DNA of 64,000 nt. Source: Blautia luti. Lineage in GTDB: Bacteria > Bacillota > Clostridia > Lachnospirales > Lachnospiraceae. Shown in pieces: positions 29,424 to 37,856 of this stretch. The notes beneath the pieces were generated by a model. The model made no database searches. It was not told where the DNA came from and saw nothing but the letters and a program-made list of their open reading frames with translations. The DNA is taken from NCBI RefSeq assembly GCF_013304735.1, contig NZ_JAAITI010000014.1, positions 1 through 64,000 on the forward strand. Direction: 5' to 3'. The stretch's first letter is position 1. Each line of letters begins with the position of its first letter. The translations under genes and the position numbers were made by a program.

Positions 29424-29566
29424 GTGGAATCCTCCTGTTTTCATATGATAATGATCTGTGGTTCTGCGGGCCTGTTTTTTTCGCCGGCAGATGCTGCAGA
29501 GTTTTTGTAAGTCCCCGCGCTGCGTTTCTTTGTTGATTCAATCTGATTGAATTTTCTGTTTCAATG

Positions 29567-29613
29567 ATTATATAGTATCAAAATTCAGAAAAAAACGCAA
29601 ATTCTGAATTTTG
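29567..29613 (-). promoter_or_regulatory. proximal adhE -10 box with 12-bp inverted repeat
   Basis: On the minus strand a TATAAT (29572-29567) lies about 144 bp before the start codon. Just upstream, CAAAATTCAGAA (29579-29590) and TTCTGAATTTTG (29602-29613) form a perfect 12-bp inverted repeat over the expected -35 region, which itself matches poorly. This may be an operator over a second promoter or a leader hairpin. Confidence 0.4.
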
Positions 29614-29740
29614 CCGCTATGTGCAAAATGACGAACAGAAAATCAGGGGAAAATACTGTAAATTTCACTCCGCAGAACGCTGAATTATTGAAAAATCCTT
29701 TCAAAAAAATCTTTAAATTCAGCACTGTGCACAAAAAAAC

Positions 29741-29847
29741 ATGTTAAATATTTGTCAACACTGACAAAAAACATGCACACATATGAGGGGCGGGCAAAAG
29801 ATAAAACGTATCATGCAGTTAAAACATTAACGTTAAACTTTTGTCAA
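29741..29847 (-). promoter_or_regulatory. Rex-like operator sites in adhE leader
   Basis: Three 18-bp sites approximate the clostridial Rex box TTGTTAA-N4-TTAACAA: 29741-29758 (ATGTTAAATATTTGTCAA), 29816-29833 (perfect core GTTAA-AACA-TTAAC) and 29830-29847 (CGTTAAACTTTTGTCAA-type). All lie just downstream of the inferred transcription start. Matches were made by eye. Confidence 0.45.
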
Positions 29848-29861
29848 TCGATCATGAACAC

Positions 29862-29890
29862 ATTATAATTTAACAGATTCCAGACGTCAA
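29862..29890 (-). promoter_or_regulatory. distal adhE promoter
   Basis: On the minus strand TTGACG (29890-29885), 17 bp, TATAAT (29867-29862). Transcription from here gives an untranslated leader of about 430 nt before adhE. Confidence 0.75.
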
Positions 29891-29898
29891 TAGCGAAT

Positions 29899-29949
29899 AT
29901 GATAAATAATTAACGAAAATAACGAAGAATTTTGATAAATAATTCACAA
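29899..29949 (-). promoter_or_regulatory. paired Rex-like boxes upstream of adhE promoter
   Basis: Two related 18-mers lie just upstream of the -35 box: ATGATAAATAATTAACGA (29899-29916) and TTGATAAATAATTCACAA (29932-29949). On the minus strand the second reads TTGTGAA-TTAT-TTATCAA, close to the general Rex consensus. The stretch from 29950 to 30110 shows nothing else recognisable. Confidence 0.45.
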
Positions 29950-30113
29950 AAATATCATATCGCGGTAAAGTGCCAAACCATAAGAAATAAAAAAACTTGG
30001 AATTATTTGAGTTTTCAGAATAATTTAGAACAATTTTTTCGCTCAGACCGTGGAGAAAAGGGCAGATAGCTGTCAGAAAACTGCAATCCGGGACAACCAG
30101 GAGATTTTTTACA

Positions 30114-30152
30114 TAAAAAAATGCCATACGGGAACGAAAGTCCCATATGGCA
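30114..30152 (-). terminator. typA terminator
   Basis: Read on the minus strand, TGCCATATGGGA (30152-30141) pairs with TCCCGTATGGCA (30133-30122), followed by TTTTTTT (30120-30114). It lies 95 bp beyond the typA stop. Confidence 0.9.
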
Positions 30153-30246
30153 GCGAAATAAAACGTGTTAAAGATATATCTGGATTCTTTTCAACTGTGA
30201 AACATTGTCAGATTCCAGTAAAAAATCAATAACTGGTCAAAAATGA

Positions 30247-32079
30247 TCAGCTCTTGCGGAATGCAGCACGTTTTCTGTCTCTGGAATCCAGAATACGTTT
30301 ACGGATACGAAGGCTTGTCGGTGTTACCTCAAGAAGCTCATCCTGGTCTATGAACTCGATGGCCTGCTCAAGACTTAAGATTCTTGGCGGAACAAGCTTC
30401 AGTGCGTCATCTGCAGAAGAGGAACGGGTATTGGTGAGGTGTTTGGTCTTGCAGACATTCAGCTCGATATCCTCAGCTTTTCCGTTCTGTCCGATAACCA
30501 TACCGCTGTAAACCTTCTCACCAGGTCCGACGAAGAGAGTACCACGCTCCTGAGCGGAGAAAAGACCGTAAGTTACAGTCTCGCCTGCCTCGAAAGCGAT
30601 GAGGGAACCCTGTTTACGGTACGGGAAGTCTCCCTTGTATGGTGCGTATCCGTCAAACATGGTGTTCAGGATACCGGTACCCTTGGTGGAGGTAAGGAAT
30701 TCGTTACGGAATCCGATCAGTCCACGGGAAGGGATGGAGAACTCAAGACGTACAGTTCCGTCGCTTGCTGTACTCATACCCTGAAGCTCACCTTTACGCT
30801 CGCTGAGTTTCTGGATGATAGTACCGGAAAATTCTTCCGGAACGTCAACATATGCGATCTCAATCGGCTCCAGTTTACGTCCGCGCTCGTCTGTGTGATA
30901 GAGAACCTCCGGTTTGCTGACTGCAAACTCGTATCCCTCACGGCGCATGTTCTCAATAAGAACGGAAAGGTGAAGCTCACCACGGCCGGAAACCTTGAAG
31001 CACTCAGTTGTATCTGTGTCTTCCACACGAAGGCTGACGTCTGTGTTCAGCTCACGGTAGAGACGGTCACGAAGGTGACGGGAAGTGATGTATTTACCTT
31101 CCTGTCCTGCAAGAGGGCTGTCGTTTACAAGGAAGTTCATGGAGATTGTAGGCTCGGAAATCTTCTGGAACGGAATGGACTCCGGGTTGTCTCCTGCACA
31201 GAGTGTATCACCGATGTGGATATCTGCGATACCGGAGATTGCAACGATGGCTCCGATGGTAGCGCTCTTAACTTCAACCTTGTTCAGACCGTCAAACTCG
31301 TAGAGTTTGCTGATCTTTACGCGCTCGTGTTTGTCTGGGTCATGATGGTTCAGAAGCATCAGCTCCTGGTTTACGGAAATGGTTCCGCGCTCAACCTTAC
31401 CGACACCGATACGGCCTACATACTCATTGTAGTCGATGGTGCTGATAAGAACCTGTGTATCTCCGTCCGGATCTCCCTCCGGAGCAGGAATTGCATCAAG
31501 GATGGTTTCAAAAAGCGGAGCCATATTCTCAGGTTTGTCCTCAAGGTTACGAACTGCATAGCCGGCTTTTGCGGAGGCATACAGAAACGGGCAGTCCAGC
31601 TGCTCGTCGGATGCATCCAGATCCATGAGAAGTTCCAGAACTTCGTCCACAACTTCTTCCGGACGTGCTTCCGGACGGTCGATCTTGTTGATGCAGACAA
31701 TAACATGCAGGTTCAGTTCGAGAGCTTTACGAAGTACAAACTTAGTCTGAGGCATGGCACCCTCGAAGGCGTCCACAAGAAGAATAACGCCGTCTACCAT
31801 CTTCAGCACACGCTCTACCTCGCCGCCGAAGTCCGCATGACCTGGAGTATCGATGATATTGATTTTTACATCCTTATAATGAACTGCGGTGTTTTTGGAG
31901 AGAATCGTAATGCCGCGCTCACGCTCAATATCGTTGGAGTCCATGACACGTTCCTGGACTTCCTGGTTCTCACGGAAAACACCGCTCTGTTTCAAAAGCT
32001 CGTCAACAAGTGTTGTTTTACCGTGATCGACATGGGCGATAATGGCCACGTTACGAACATCTTCACGCTTGGTCTTCAT
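30247..32079 (-). CDS. typA: ribosome-associated GTPase TypA/BipA
   Basis: A 610-aa translational GTPase of the EF-G family that acts on ribosomes, often in assembly and stress adaptation. G1 [13 protein letters not shown]3 DTPGHADF and G4 NKID are intact. The BipA-specific C-terminal region ([18 protein letters not shown], then VKTKHLTN-like segment) is full length. ATG 32079 is preceded by GAAAGGA; a longer start at 32103 has no site. Monocistronic. Confidence 0.96.
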   Translation of the reverse strand: MKTKREDVRNVAIIAHVDHGKTTLVDELLKQSGVFRENQEVQERVMDSNDIERERGITILSKNTAVHYKDVKINIIDTPGHADFGGEVERVLKMVDGVILLVDAFEGAMPQTKFVLRKALELNLHVIVCINKIDRPEARPEEVVDEVLELLMDLDASDEQLDCPFLYASAKAGYAVRNLEDKPENMAPLFETILDAIPAPEGDPDGDTQVLISTIDYNEYVGRIGVGKVERGTISVNQELMLLNHHDPDKHERVKISKLYEFDGLNKVEVKSATIGAIVAISGIADIHIGDTLCAGDNPESIPFQKISEPTISMNFLVNDSPLAGQEGKYITSRHLRDRLYRELNTDVSLRVEDTDTTECFKVSGRGELHLSVLIENMRREGYEFAVSKPEVLYHTDERGRKLEPIEIAYVDVPEEFSGTIIQKLSERKGELQGMSTASDGTVRLEFSIPSRGLIGFRNEFLTSTKGTGILNTMFDGYAPYKGDFPYRKQGSLIAFEAGETVTYGLFSAQERGTLFVGPGEKVYSGMVIGQNGKAEDIELNVCKTKHLTNTRSSSADDALKLVPPRILSLEQAIEFIDQDELLEVTPTSLRIRKRILDSRDRKRAAFRKS

Positions 32080-32144
32080 ATAATCCAAATCCTTTCTTTC
32101 CATATATAAGTAATCTTTTTGTTAAAAATGATGTCCAAATTTAC

Positions 32145-32172
32145 AGTTTATCACATTTTCGTGAGATTACAA
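32145..32172 (-). promoter_or_regulatory. typA promoter
   Basis: On the minus strand TTGTAA (32172-32167), 16 bp, TAAACT (32150-32145). Confidence 0.45.
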
Positions 32173-32279
32173 GATATAAAAAAATATTTTTAGTTTTTCA
32201 TTTTCCAGACATATTATACCCCAAATGCACATACATTGGTATAGACGAAATACACGAAGAGGAAGGAGAGCTACTTATT

Positions 32280-32906
32280 ATGGCAGATAAAATTATTGAA
32301 AACAATCAGGTATCGGTTATGGGGCGTATTGCCACCGGATTTACCTTCAGCCATCAGGTTTTTGGAGAAGGGTTTTATATGATGGATATTCTGGTAAAAC
32401 GTCTCAGCGATTCTGAGGACAGGATTCCGGTGATGGTGTCCGAGCGTCTGATTGATATCACCCAGGACTATGTTGGGGAGTATATTGAAATCCACGGACA
32501 GTTCCGGTCCTATAACCGTCATGAGGAAAAGAGAAATAGACTTGTGCTTTCGGTATTTGCCAGGGAAGTGAAATTTGTGGAAGAGGGAGAGGAATCCATA
32601 CCGGTCAATCAGATTTTTCTGGACGGGTATATCTGCAAACCGCCTGTATACAGAAAAACTCCGCTTGGAAGAGAGATTGCGGATCTTCTGATGGCAGTCA
32701 ACCGTCCTTACGGAAAATCCGATTACATACCATGTATATGCTGGGGAAGAAATGCCAGATATGCTTCGGCTTTTGAAGTAGGCGGACATGTGCTGATCTG
32801 GGGCAGAATTCAGAGCAGGGAATATATGAAACGAATCAGTGAAAATGAGACAGAAAAAAGGATAGCCTATGAAGTTTCGGTGAGCAAATTGGAATATGTT
32901 GAGTAA
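32280..32906 (+). CDS. tandem-OB single-stranded DNA-binding protein
   Basis: A 208-aa protein with two consecutive OB-fold domains (about 8-105 and 108-208). Each has the SSB-like pattern: VSVMGRIATGF ... VMVSERLID ... YIEIHGQFRSYN, then IFLDGYICKPPVYRKTPLGREIADLLMAVNRPYGKSDYIPCICWG, where the second domain is closest to primosomal SSB-type proteins. It lacks the acidic C-terminal tail of canonical SSB. AGGAAGGAGAG precedes ATG 32280. It probably assists DNA replication or repair, an inference from fold only. No operon partner. Confidence 0.75.
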   Translation: MADKIIENNQVSVMGRIATGFTFSHQVFGEGFYMMDILVKRLSDSEDRIPVMVSERLIDITQDYVGEYIEIHGQFRSYNRHEEKRNRLVLSVFAREVKFVEEGEESIPVNQIFLDGYICKPPVYRKTPLGREIADLLMAVNRPYGKSDYIPCICWGRNARYASAFEVGGHVLIWGRIQSREYMKRISENETEKRIAYEVSVSKLEYVE

Positions 32907-32951
32907 CATTGGACAGGTTATGGAATATTGGTGGGAACATTAAGGTAACAC

Positions 32952-32980
32952 TTGCATTTCCAGCCAATCTGCGGTAATAT
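32952..32980 (+). promoter_or_regulatory. promoter of cobO and possibly dap genes
   Basis: TTGCAT (32952-32957), 17 bp, TAATAT (32975-32980), about 50 bp before cobO. Confidence 0.55.
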
Positions 32981-33038
32981 AAGAAAAATTAAAAAAATGG
33001 GGAATTACCGGTTTCACTAAACAGTAAGAGGAAGAATC

Positions 33039-33545
33039 ATGGAAAAAGAAATAACAGAGGTTTATTGCGGGAACGGGAAAGGAAAGACGACACTGGCTAT
33101 CGGCCAGGCTTTGCGCTTTGCCGCGCAGGGAAAAAGTGTGATCATCATACAGTTTCTCAAGGGCAGGGAACGCAGAGAACTGGATTTTCTTGAGGATCTG
33201 GATAATCTTGATTTCAAGATTTTCCGTTTCGAAAAAATGGACACCTGCTATAATGACCTGAGTGAGCAGGAAAAGACAGAAGAGAGAACCAATATTCTCA
33301 ACGGCCTTAATTTTGCACGGAAGGTAATTGCTACCGGAGAGTGTGATTTTCTGCTGCTGGATGAAATCCTCGGGCTTATGGATAAAGGAATCGCTCCAGT
33401 TGAGACGATCATCGATATGCTTAAGCAGAAGGATGAAAGTATGCACATAGTTATGACCGGACGCTGGCTTCCGGAAGCACTGAAGCCATATGTGGACAGT
33501 GTTACCACAATGACAACAGAGCTGACCGGACAGGAACGGAAATAA
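33039..33545 (+). CDS. cobO: cob(I)yrinic acid a,c-diamide adenosyltransferase
   Basis: A 168-aa P-loop enzyme of the CobO/BtuR type, which attaches the adenosyl group to corrinoids when making coenzyme B12. Motifs: CGNGKGKTT (P-loop, about 10-18), IIIQFLKG, and LLLDEILG. Full length for the short BtuR-like form. It lies 35 bp before dapA on the same strand without an obvious terminator, so the three genes may share transcripts. No other cobalamin genes are in the window, so it may serve corrinoid salvage. Confidence 0.88.
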   Translation: MEKEITEVYCGNGKGKTTLAIGQALRFAAQGKSVIIIQFLKGRERRELDFLEDLDNLDFKIFRFEKMDTCYNDLSEQEKTEERTNILNGLNFARKVIATGECDFLLLDEILGLMDKGIAPVETIIDMLKQKDESMHIVMTGRWLPEALKPYVDSVTTMTTELTGQERK

Positions 33546-33580
33546 GCAACAGTTCACAGAAGAAAGAAGGAGGAAGACAA

Positions 33581-34477
33581 ATGGCAATTTTTAAAGGAAC
33601 AGGCGTTGCAATCGTAACACCTATGTACGAAGACGGTAAGGTAAATTATGAGAAACTTGAGGAGATCCTTGAGGATCAGATCGCGAACAGCACAGACGCC
33701 ATCGTTATCTGCGGAACAACAGGAGAATCTTCTACTCTGACACACGGAGAGCACCTTCAGACAATCAAGTTCACAATTGACAAAGTTAACAAACGTGTGC
33801 CTGTAATCGCAGGAACAGGTTCCAATTGTACAGAGACAGCAATCATGATGTCCAAGGAAGCAGCTTCCTATGGTGCAGACGCTCTTCTTATTGTAACACC
33901 TTATTATAACAAGGCTACACAGAAGGGACTTATCGCTCATTACACAGCAATTGCCAATGCAGTTCCGGAAACTCCGCTCATCATGTACAATGTACCGAGC
34001 CGTACAGGCTGCAACATCCAGCCGGCTACAGCAGCTTACCTTGCAAAGAATGTAAAGAACATTGTCGGAATCAAGGAAGCAACCGGAGATCTTTCCCAGA
34101 TCGCCAAAATGATGTCTTTGGCAGACGGACAGCTTGAGCTTTACTCCGGAAACGATGATCAGGTACTTCCGATTCTTTCTCTTGGCGGACTTGGTGTTAT
34201 TTCCGTACTTTCCAATGTTGCACCGAAGTTTACACATGACATGGTCATGAAATATTTCGACGGTGATACCAAGGGAGCAACAGAGGATCAGCTGAAAGCT
34301 CTTCCGCTGATCAACGCACTGTTCAGCGAAGTAAACCCGATTCCTGTTAAGACAGCTATGAACCTTATGGGAATGAACGTAGGACCGCTTCGTATGCCAC
34401 TTTGCGAGATGGAAGAAGACACAAAGGCAGCTCTTGCAAAAGAGATCGAGAAATTCGGCCTTAAGCTTGCAAAATAA
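33581..34477 (+). CDS. dapA: 4-hydroxy-tetrahydrodipicolinate synthase
   Basis: A 298-aa aldolase condensing pyruvate with aspartate semialdehyde, the first committed step to lysine and diaminopimelate. GTTGESSTLT and the active-site Lys near 165 (GIKEATGD) are present, with the Tyr in YNVPSRTG. Strong AAGGAGGAAG upstream. It precedes dapB by 35 bp, so the two lysine-pathway steps are consecutive. Confidence 0.96.
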   Translation: MAIFKGTGVAIVTPMYEDGKVNYEKLEEILEDQIANSTDAIVICGTTGESSTLTHGEHLQTIKFTIDKVNKRVPVIAGTGSNCTETAIMMSKEAASYGADALLIVTPYYNKATQKGLIAHYTAIANAVPETPLIMYNVPSRTGCNIQPATAAYLAKNVKNIVGIKEATGDLSQIAKMMSLADGQLELYSGNDDQVLPILSLGGLGVISVLSNVAPKFTHDMVMKYFDGDTKGATEDQLKALPLINALFSEVNPIPVKTAMNLMGMNVGPLRMPLCEMEEDTKAALAKEIEKFGLKLAK

Positions 34478-34512
34478 TCAGACTGTAAGCGGAAGGTAAA
34501 GGAGAATATACT

Positions 34513-35268
34513 ATGGTAAAAATCATCATGCATGGCTGCAACGGACATATGGGTCAGGTGATCAGTGGCATTGTGGAGAAAGATCCGGATGCAGAGATCG
34601 TGGCAGGCATCGACATTGCAGATCAGGGAAAAAACAGCTATCCGGTATTTACCGATATTGATACATGTCAGGTAGAGGCAGACGCGATCATTGATTTCTC
34701 CTCTGCAAAAGCAACAGACAAGCTTCTTGAGTACAGTGCCGCACGCCAGATCCCGGTTGTTCTCTGCAGCACAGGCTTAAACGAGGAGCAGCTTGCGAAA
34801 GTAGAAGAAACATCCAAAAAGGTTGCAGTGCTGAAATCTGCGAACATGTCTCTTGGTATCAACACACTTCTGAAACTGGTTCAGGACGCTGCCAAGGTTC
34901 TTGCAACTGCAGGATTTGACATGGAGATCGTTGAGAAACATCACCGCCTGAAAGTAGACGCACCAAGTGGTACTGCACTTGCACTGGCAGACAGCATTAA
35001 TGAAGTTATGGATAACAAGTATCATTATGTATATGACCGCAGCCAGAAACGTGAGAAACGTGACGATAAGGAGATCGGAATCTCCGCAGTTCGTGGCGGA
35101 ACCATCGTAGGTGAGCATGAGATCATTTTTGCAGGTCAGGACGAAGTGATCGAGTTCAAGCATACTGCATATTCCAAGGCTATTTTTGGAAAAGGTGCTG
35201 TAGAAGCAGCCAAATTCCTTGCAGGTAAACCGGCAGGACGTTACGATATGAGTGACGTGATCGGCTGA
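34513..35268 (+). CDS. dapB: 4-hydroxy-tetrahydrodipicolinate reductase
   Basis: A 251-aa NAD(P)H-dependent reductase, next step after DapA. The Rossmann start MHGCNGHMGQV and the catalytic EKHHRLKVDAPSGTA segment are intact. AAAGGAGAATA lies upstream. The two-gene unit ends at the terminator 35329-35363. No lysine riboswitch or T-box is visible upstream of dapA. Confidence 0.96.
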   Translation: MVKIIMHGCNGHMGQVISGIVEKDPDAEIVAGIDIADQGKNSYPVFTDIDTCQVEADAIIDFSSAKATDKLLEYSAARQIPVVLCSTGLNEEQLAKVEETSKKVAVLKSANMSLGINTLLKLVQDAAKVLATAGFDMEIVEKHHRLKVDAPSGTALALADSINEVMDNKYHYVYDRSQKREKRDDKEIGISAVRGGTIVGEHEIIFAGQDEVIEFKHTAYSKAIFGKGAVEAAKFLAGKPAGRYDMSDVIG

Positions 35269-35328
35269 TGCTGACAGACTGAGCGGTGTAACAGATAAAC
35301 CGTAACAGAATAAAATGCAGATAATACA

Positions 35329-35363
35329 GACGGGTTTCGTGTAAAAGCGGAACTCGTCTTTTT
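35329..35363 (+). terminator. terminator after dapB
   Basis: GACGGGTTTCG (35329-35339) pairs with CGGAACTCGTC (35348-35358) with wobbles, followed by TTTTT. Confidence 0.85.
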
Positions 35364-35473
35364 ATGCCCACTTTACAGTAAAGAACATTTTATTGAAAAT
35401 TTTCCCAGAATAGGATAACGGAAAAAGTGTCATATTAGGAATACAGAATTTTTCAGAAAAAGGAGAAGATCAT

Positions 35474-35944
35474 ATGAAAAAATGGAAGGCGATTCTTTTT
35501 GGCACTATGCTCACTCTGTCTCTGTGTACATTTACAGCCTGTGGTACAGAGGTAAACAATGCGGATGAAACCGTGGACGAAAAAAATAAAGATGAGAAAG
35601 ATAAGAAAAAAGATACAAACGAAAATACTGCCACAGAAAATGAAATTATGGAAGGCGAAACGGACAATGATGGTGTGATGGATAACGGCGGGGTCATCGA
35701 AGATTCTGGTACAGATAACAATGAGATGGCCGGTGGGAATGTCACCGTGACTCCCACAGGGGACGGAAATAATGCAACGACAGCGCCGGGAACAGCGGGT
35801 GTCAATGGAACAGAAAACGGAACCGAAAATGATGGAACGGTATCCGGTGAGCTGGGTGACAGCGTGAAGGATCTGGGTGATGGCGTAGGTAATGCAGTGG
35901 ATGATATCGGCAATGCAGTAGGAAATGCAGTAGAGGGCAGATAG
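35474..35944 (+). CDS. small acidic low-complexity lipoprotein
   Basis: A 156-aa predicted lipoprotein: signal peptide with lipobox FTACG (Cys near 23) and AAAAGGAGAAG before the ATG. The rest is disordered, rich in Asp, Glu, Asn, Thr and Gly, with a lysine/aspartate patch at about 36-48. A short C-terminal repeat follows (VKDLGDGVGNAVDDIGNAVGNAV). No enzymatic fold is visible; function is unknown. No partner gene is apparent. Confidence 0.7.
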   Translation: MKKWKAILFGTMLTLSLCTFTACGTEVNNADETVDEKNKDEKDKKKDTNENTATENEIMEGETDNDGVMDNGGVIEDSGTDNNEMAGGNVTVTPTGDGNNATTAPGTAGVNGTENGTENDGTVSGELGDSVKDLGDGVGNAVDDIGNAVGNAVEGR

Positions 35945-36011
35945 AGTTACTGTTTATTTTGTGGTCAGCAACTGTAAGGTAATCTCGTGTTACAGATATT
36001 TTACCACAGCA

Positions 36012-36040
36012 TTGCATAAAACTGTTTCAGATGCTATGAT
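36012..36040 (+). promoter_or_regulatory. hisA promoter
   Basis: TTGCAT (36012-36017), 17 bp, TATGAT (36035-36040), about 33 bp before the hisA start. Confidence 0.6.
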
Positions 36041-36072
36041 CAGTGCATGGAAAGAAAACGGAGGACAGGATT

Positions 36073-36843
36073 ATGAAATTCAGACCATGCATTGATATAC
36101 ATAACGGAAAAGTAAAACAGATCGTAGGTGGAAGCCTGAAAGATCAGGGTGACCAGGCCGCGGAAAATTTTGTGTCAGAGCAGGATGCGGCATTTTATGC
36201 AGAGCTTTATAAGAAGGCCGGTTTAAAAGGTGGCCATGTGATCCTTCTGAATGGAAAAGATTCTCCAAACTATGAAGCGACGAAAGCCCAGGCACTTCTT
36301 GCCCTGAAAAAATACCCCGGAGGACTTCAGATCGGAGGCGGGATCTGCCCGGAGAATGCGGCGGAGTATCTGGAGGCTGGTGCCAGCCACGTGATCGTAA
36401 CTTCCTATGTATTCAAAAACGGAGTGATCTCCTGGGAAAATCTGGATAAAATCCGGAACGCAGCAGGAAAAGAACATCTTGTACTTGATTTAAGCTGCCG
36501 CAAAAAAGATGGTAATTATCACATAGTCACAGACCGCTGGCAGAAATTTACAGAAGAGATTGTGACACTGGAACTGATGGAGAAGCTTGGAAGTTACTGC
36601 GATGAGTTTCTGGTCCATGCAGTGGATGTGGAAGGAAAGGCTCATGGTGTTGAGAACGAACTTGCGGAACTTCTGGGACAGTACAAAGCTCATCCGGTAA
36701 CCTATGCAGGCGGTGTCGGTTCTATGGCAGATATTGAGGAACTTCGAAAGGCAGGACAGGGAAGACTGGACGTGACTGTTGGCAGTGCCCTGGATATTTT
36801 TGGCGGAAGCATACCATTTGAAGTTCTGGCAGAGATGAAGTAG
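36073..36843 (+). CDS. hisA: eukaryotic-type ProFAR isomerase (HisA/HIS6 family)
   Basis: A 256-aa barrel enzyme for the Amadori isomerisation in histidine synthesis. The sequence follows the plant/yeast HIS6 subgroup: [82 protein letters not shown] and [13 protein letters not shown]. Bacterial HisA differs in all these stretches. ATG 36073 follows GGAGGA; an upstream ATG at 36043 lies directly after the promoter. It stands alone, outside any his operon in this window. Confidence 0.93.
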   Translation: MKFRPCIDIHNGKVKQIVGGSLKDQGDQAAENFVSEQDAAFYAELYKKAGLKGGHVILLNGKDSPNYEATKAQALLALKKYPGGLQIGGGICPENAAEYLEAGASHVIVTSYVFKNGVISWENLDKIRNAAGKEHLVLDLSCRKKDGNYHIVTDRWQKFTEEIVTLELMEKLGSYCDEFLVHAVDVEGKAHGVENELAELLGQYKAHPVTYAGGVGSMADIEELRKAGQGRLDVTVGSALDIFGGSIPFEVLAEMK

Positions 36844-36931
36844 AATAGTTGCATATTCATGACAAAAAAATCCTTTTGCAGGAATATATTGAATAAATTC
36901 AGAAAAAATTTGTGAAATTTTTGAAAAGTGA

Positions 36932-36960
36932 TGTTAAAATTCAACTTAATGTGTTATAAT
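36932..36960 (+). promoter_or_regulatory. hpf promoter
   Basis: TATAAT (36955-36960) with a weak TGTTAA (36932-36937) 17 bp upstream. The good -10 and very short leader support it. Confidence 0.5.
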
Positions 36961-36992
36961 AGCAACATAAAACAGCAAAGGGGATGGAAGTC

Positions 36993-37520
36993 ATGAAATT
37001 TATTATTAGTGGAAAGAATATAGCAGTAACAGAAGGACTTAAAACAGCTGTTGAGGACAAGCTTGGTAAACTTGAAAGGTATTTCACTCCTGAAACTGAG
37101 ATTTCAGTAACCTTAAGTGTTGAGAAGGATCGCCAGAAGATCGAGGTAACAATCCCTGTGAAAGGTAACATTATCCGTTCCGAGCAGGTAAGCAATGACA
37201 TGTATGTATCCATCGATCTGGTTGAAGAGGTAATTGAGCGTCAGCTTCGTAAATACAAGAACAAGATCGTTGACAAGCAGCAGGAATCCACAAACTTCCA
37301 GAAAGCATACCTTGATAAGGATTATGAAGAGGATGAGGAAGTTAAGATCATCCGTACCAAGAAATTCGGAATCAAACCAATGTATCCGGAAGATGCATGT
37401 GTACAGATGGAGCTTCTTGGACATAATTTCTTTGTATTCTTCAATGCTGAGACAGAGCAGGTGAACGTAGTTTACAAACGTAAAGGTAATACTTACGGAC
37501 TGATTGAGCCAGAGTTTTAG
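36993..37520 (+). CDS. hpf: long-form ribosome hibernation promoting factor
   Basis: A 175-aa protein of the long HPF form that dimerises ribosomes into inactive 100S particles in stationary phase. The N-terminal domain binds the 30S (FIISGKNIAVTEGLKTAVEDKLGKLERYF). The C-terminal dimerisation domain starts near IRTKKFGIKPMYPEDACVQMELLGHNFFVF. ATG 36993 is preferred because AAAGGGG sits eight or so bases upstream; ATG 36984 abuts it. Own promoter and strong terminator. Confidence 0.95.
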   Translation: MKFIISGKNIAVTEGLKTAVEDKLGKLERYFTPETEISVTLSVEKDRQKIEVTIPVKGNIIRSEQVSNDMYVSIDLVEEVIERQLRKYKNKIVDKQQESTNFQKAYLDKDYEEDEEVKIIRTKKFGIKPMYPEDACVQMELLGHNFFVFFNAETEQVNVVYKRKGNTYGLIEPEF

Positions 37521-37591
37521 GCAGAAGTCTCTGTAGGAGATCATGGGTGAATGATCTTTTATAAAAACTGAATATTGAACGACTGAGAATG

Positions 37592-37638
37592 GCTCCGGGA
37601 ATCTGCGTGGAAAATCTGCAGATTCCCGGAGCTTTTTT
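37592..37638 (+). terminator. terminator after hpf
   Basis: GCTCCGGGAATCTGC (37592-37606) pairs perfectly with GCAGATTCCCGGAGC (37618-37632), then TTTTTT. Confidence 0.95.
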
Positions 37639-37685
37639 CAGGGCAGAAGAACAGCTCCGGACACGATTTGTTAATTAATTGTTCA

Positions 37686-37714
37686 TTGTTTTTATAACTG
37701 GAAAGTGGTAGAAT
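37686..37714 (+). promoter_or_regulatory. secA promoter
   Basis: TTGTTT (37686-37691), 17 bp, TAGAAT (37709-37714), leaving about 135 nt of leader. Confidence 0.55.
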
Positions 37715-37856
37715 ATATACCATATGTGATCTGGATATCAACAGAGAACTGGAATGGTTATTGTGATTGGAACGAACAGTGTCCTGGAATGATCCTGAAT
37801 CGGATAGATGAGAGACTTAAACGTCCTATTTCGAATAAAATGATTGGAGCAGAAAC

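Noticed and set aside
27198-29510. 770-codon open frame opposite adhE
   Set aside because: It is the complement of a highly conserved adhE gene with biased codons; its translation is Cys/Ser-rich and has no recognisable domain.
30439-32109. 556-codon open frame opposite typA
   Set aside because: Complement of typA in its third-codon phase; no domain and no ribosome binding site.
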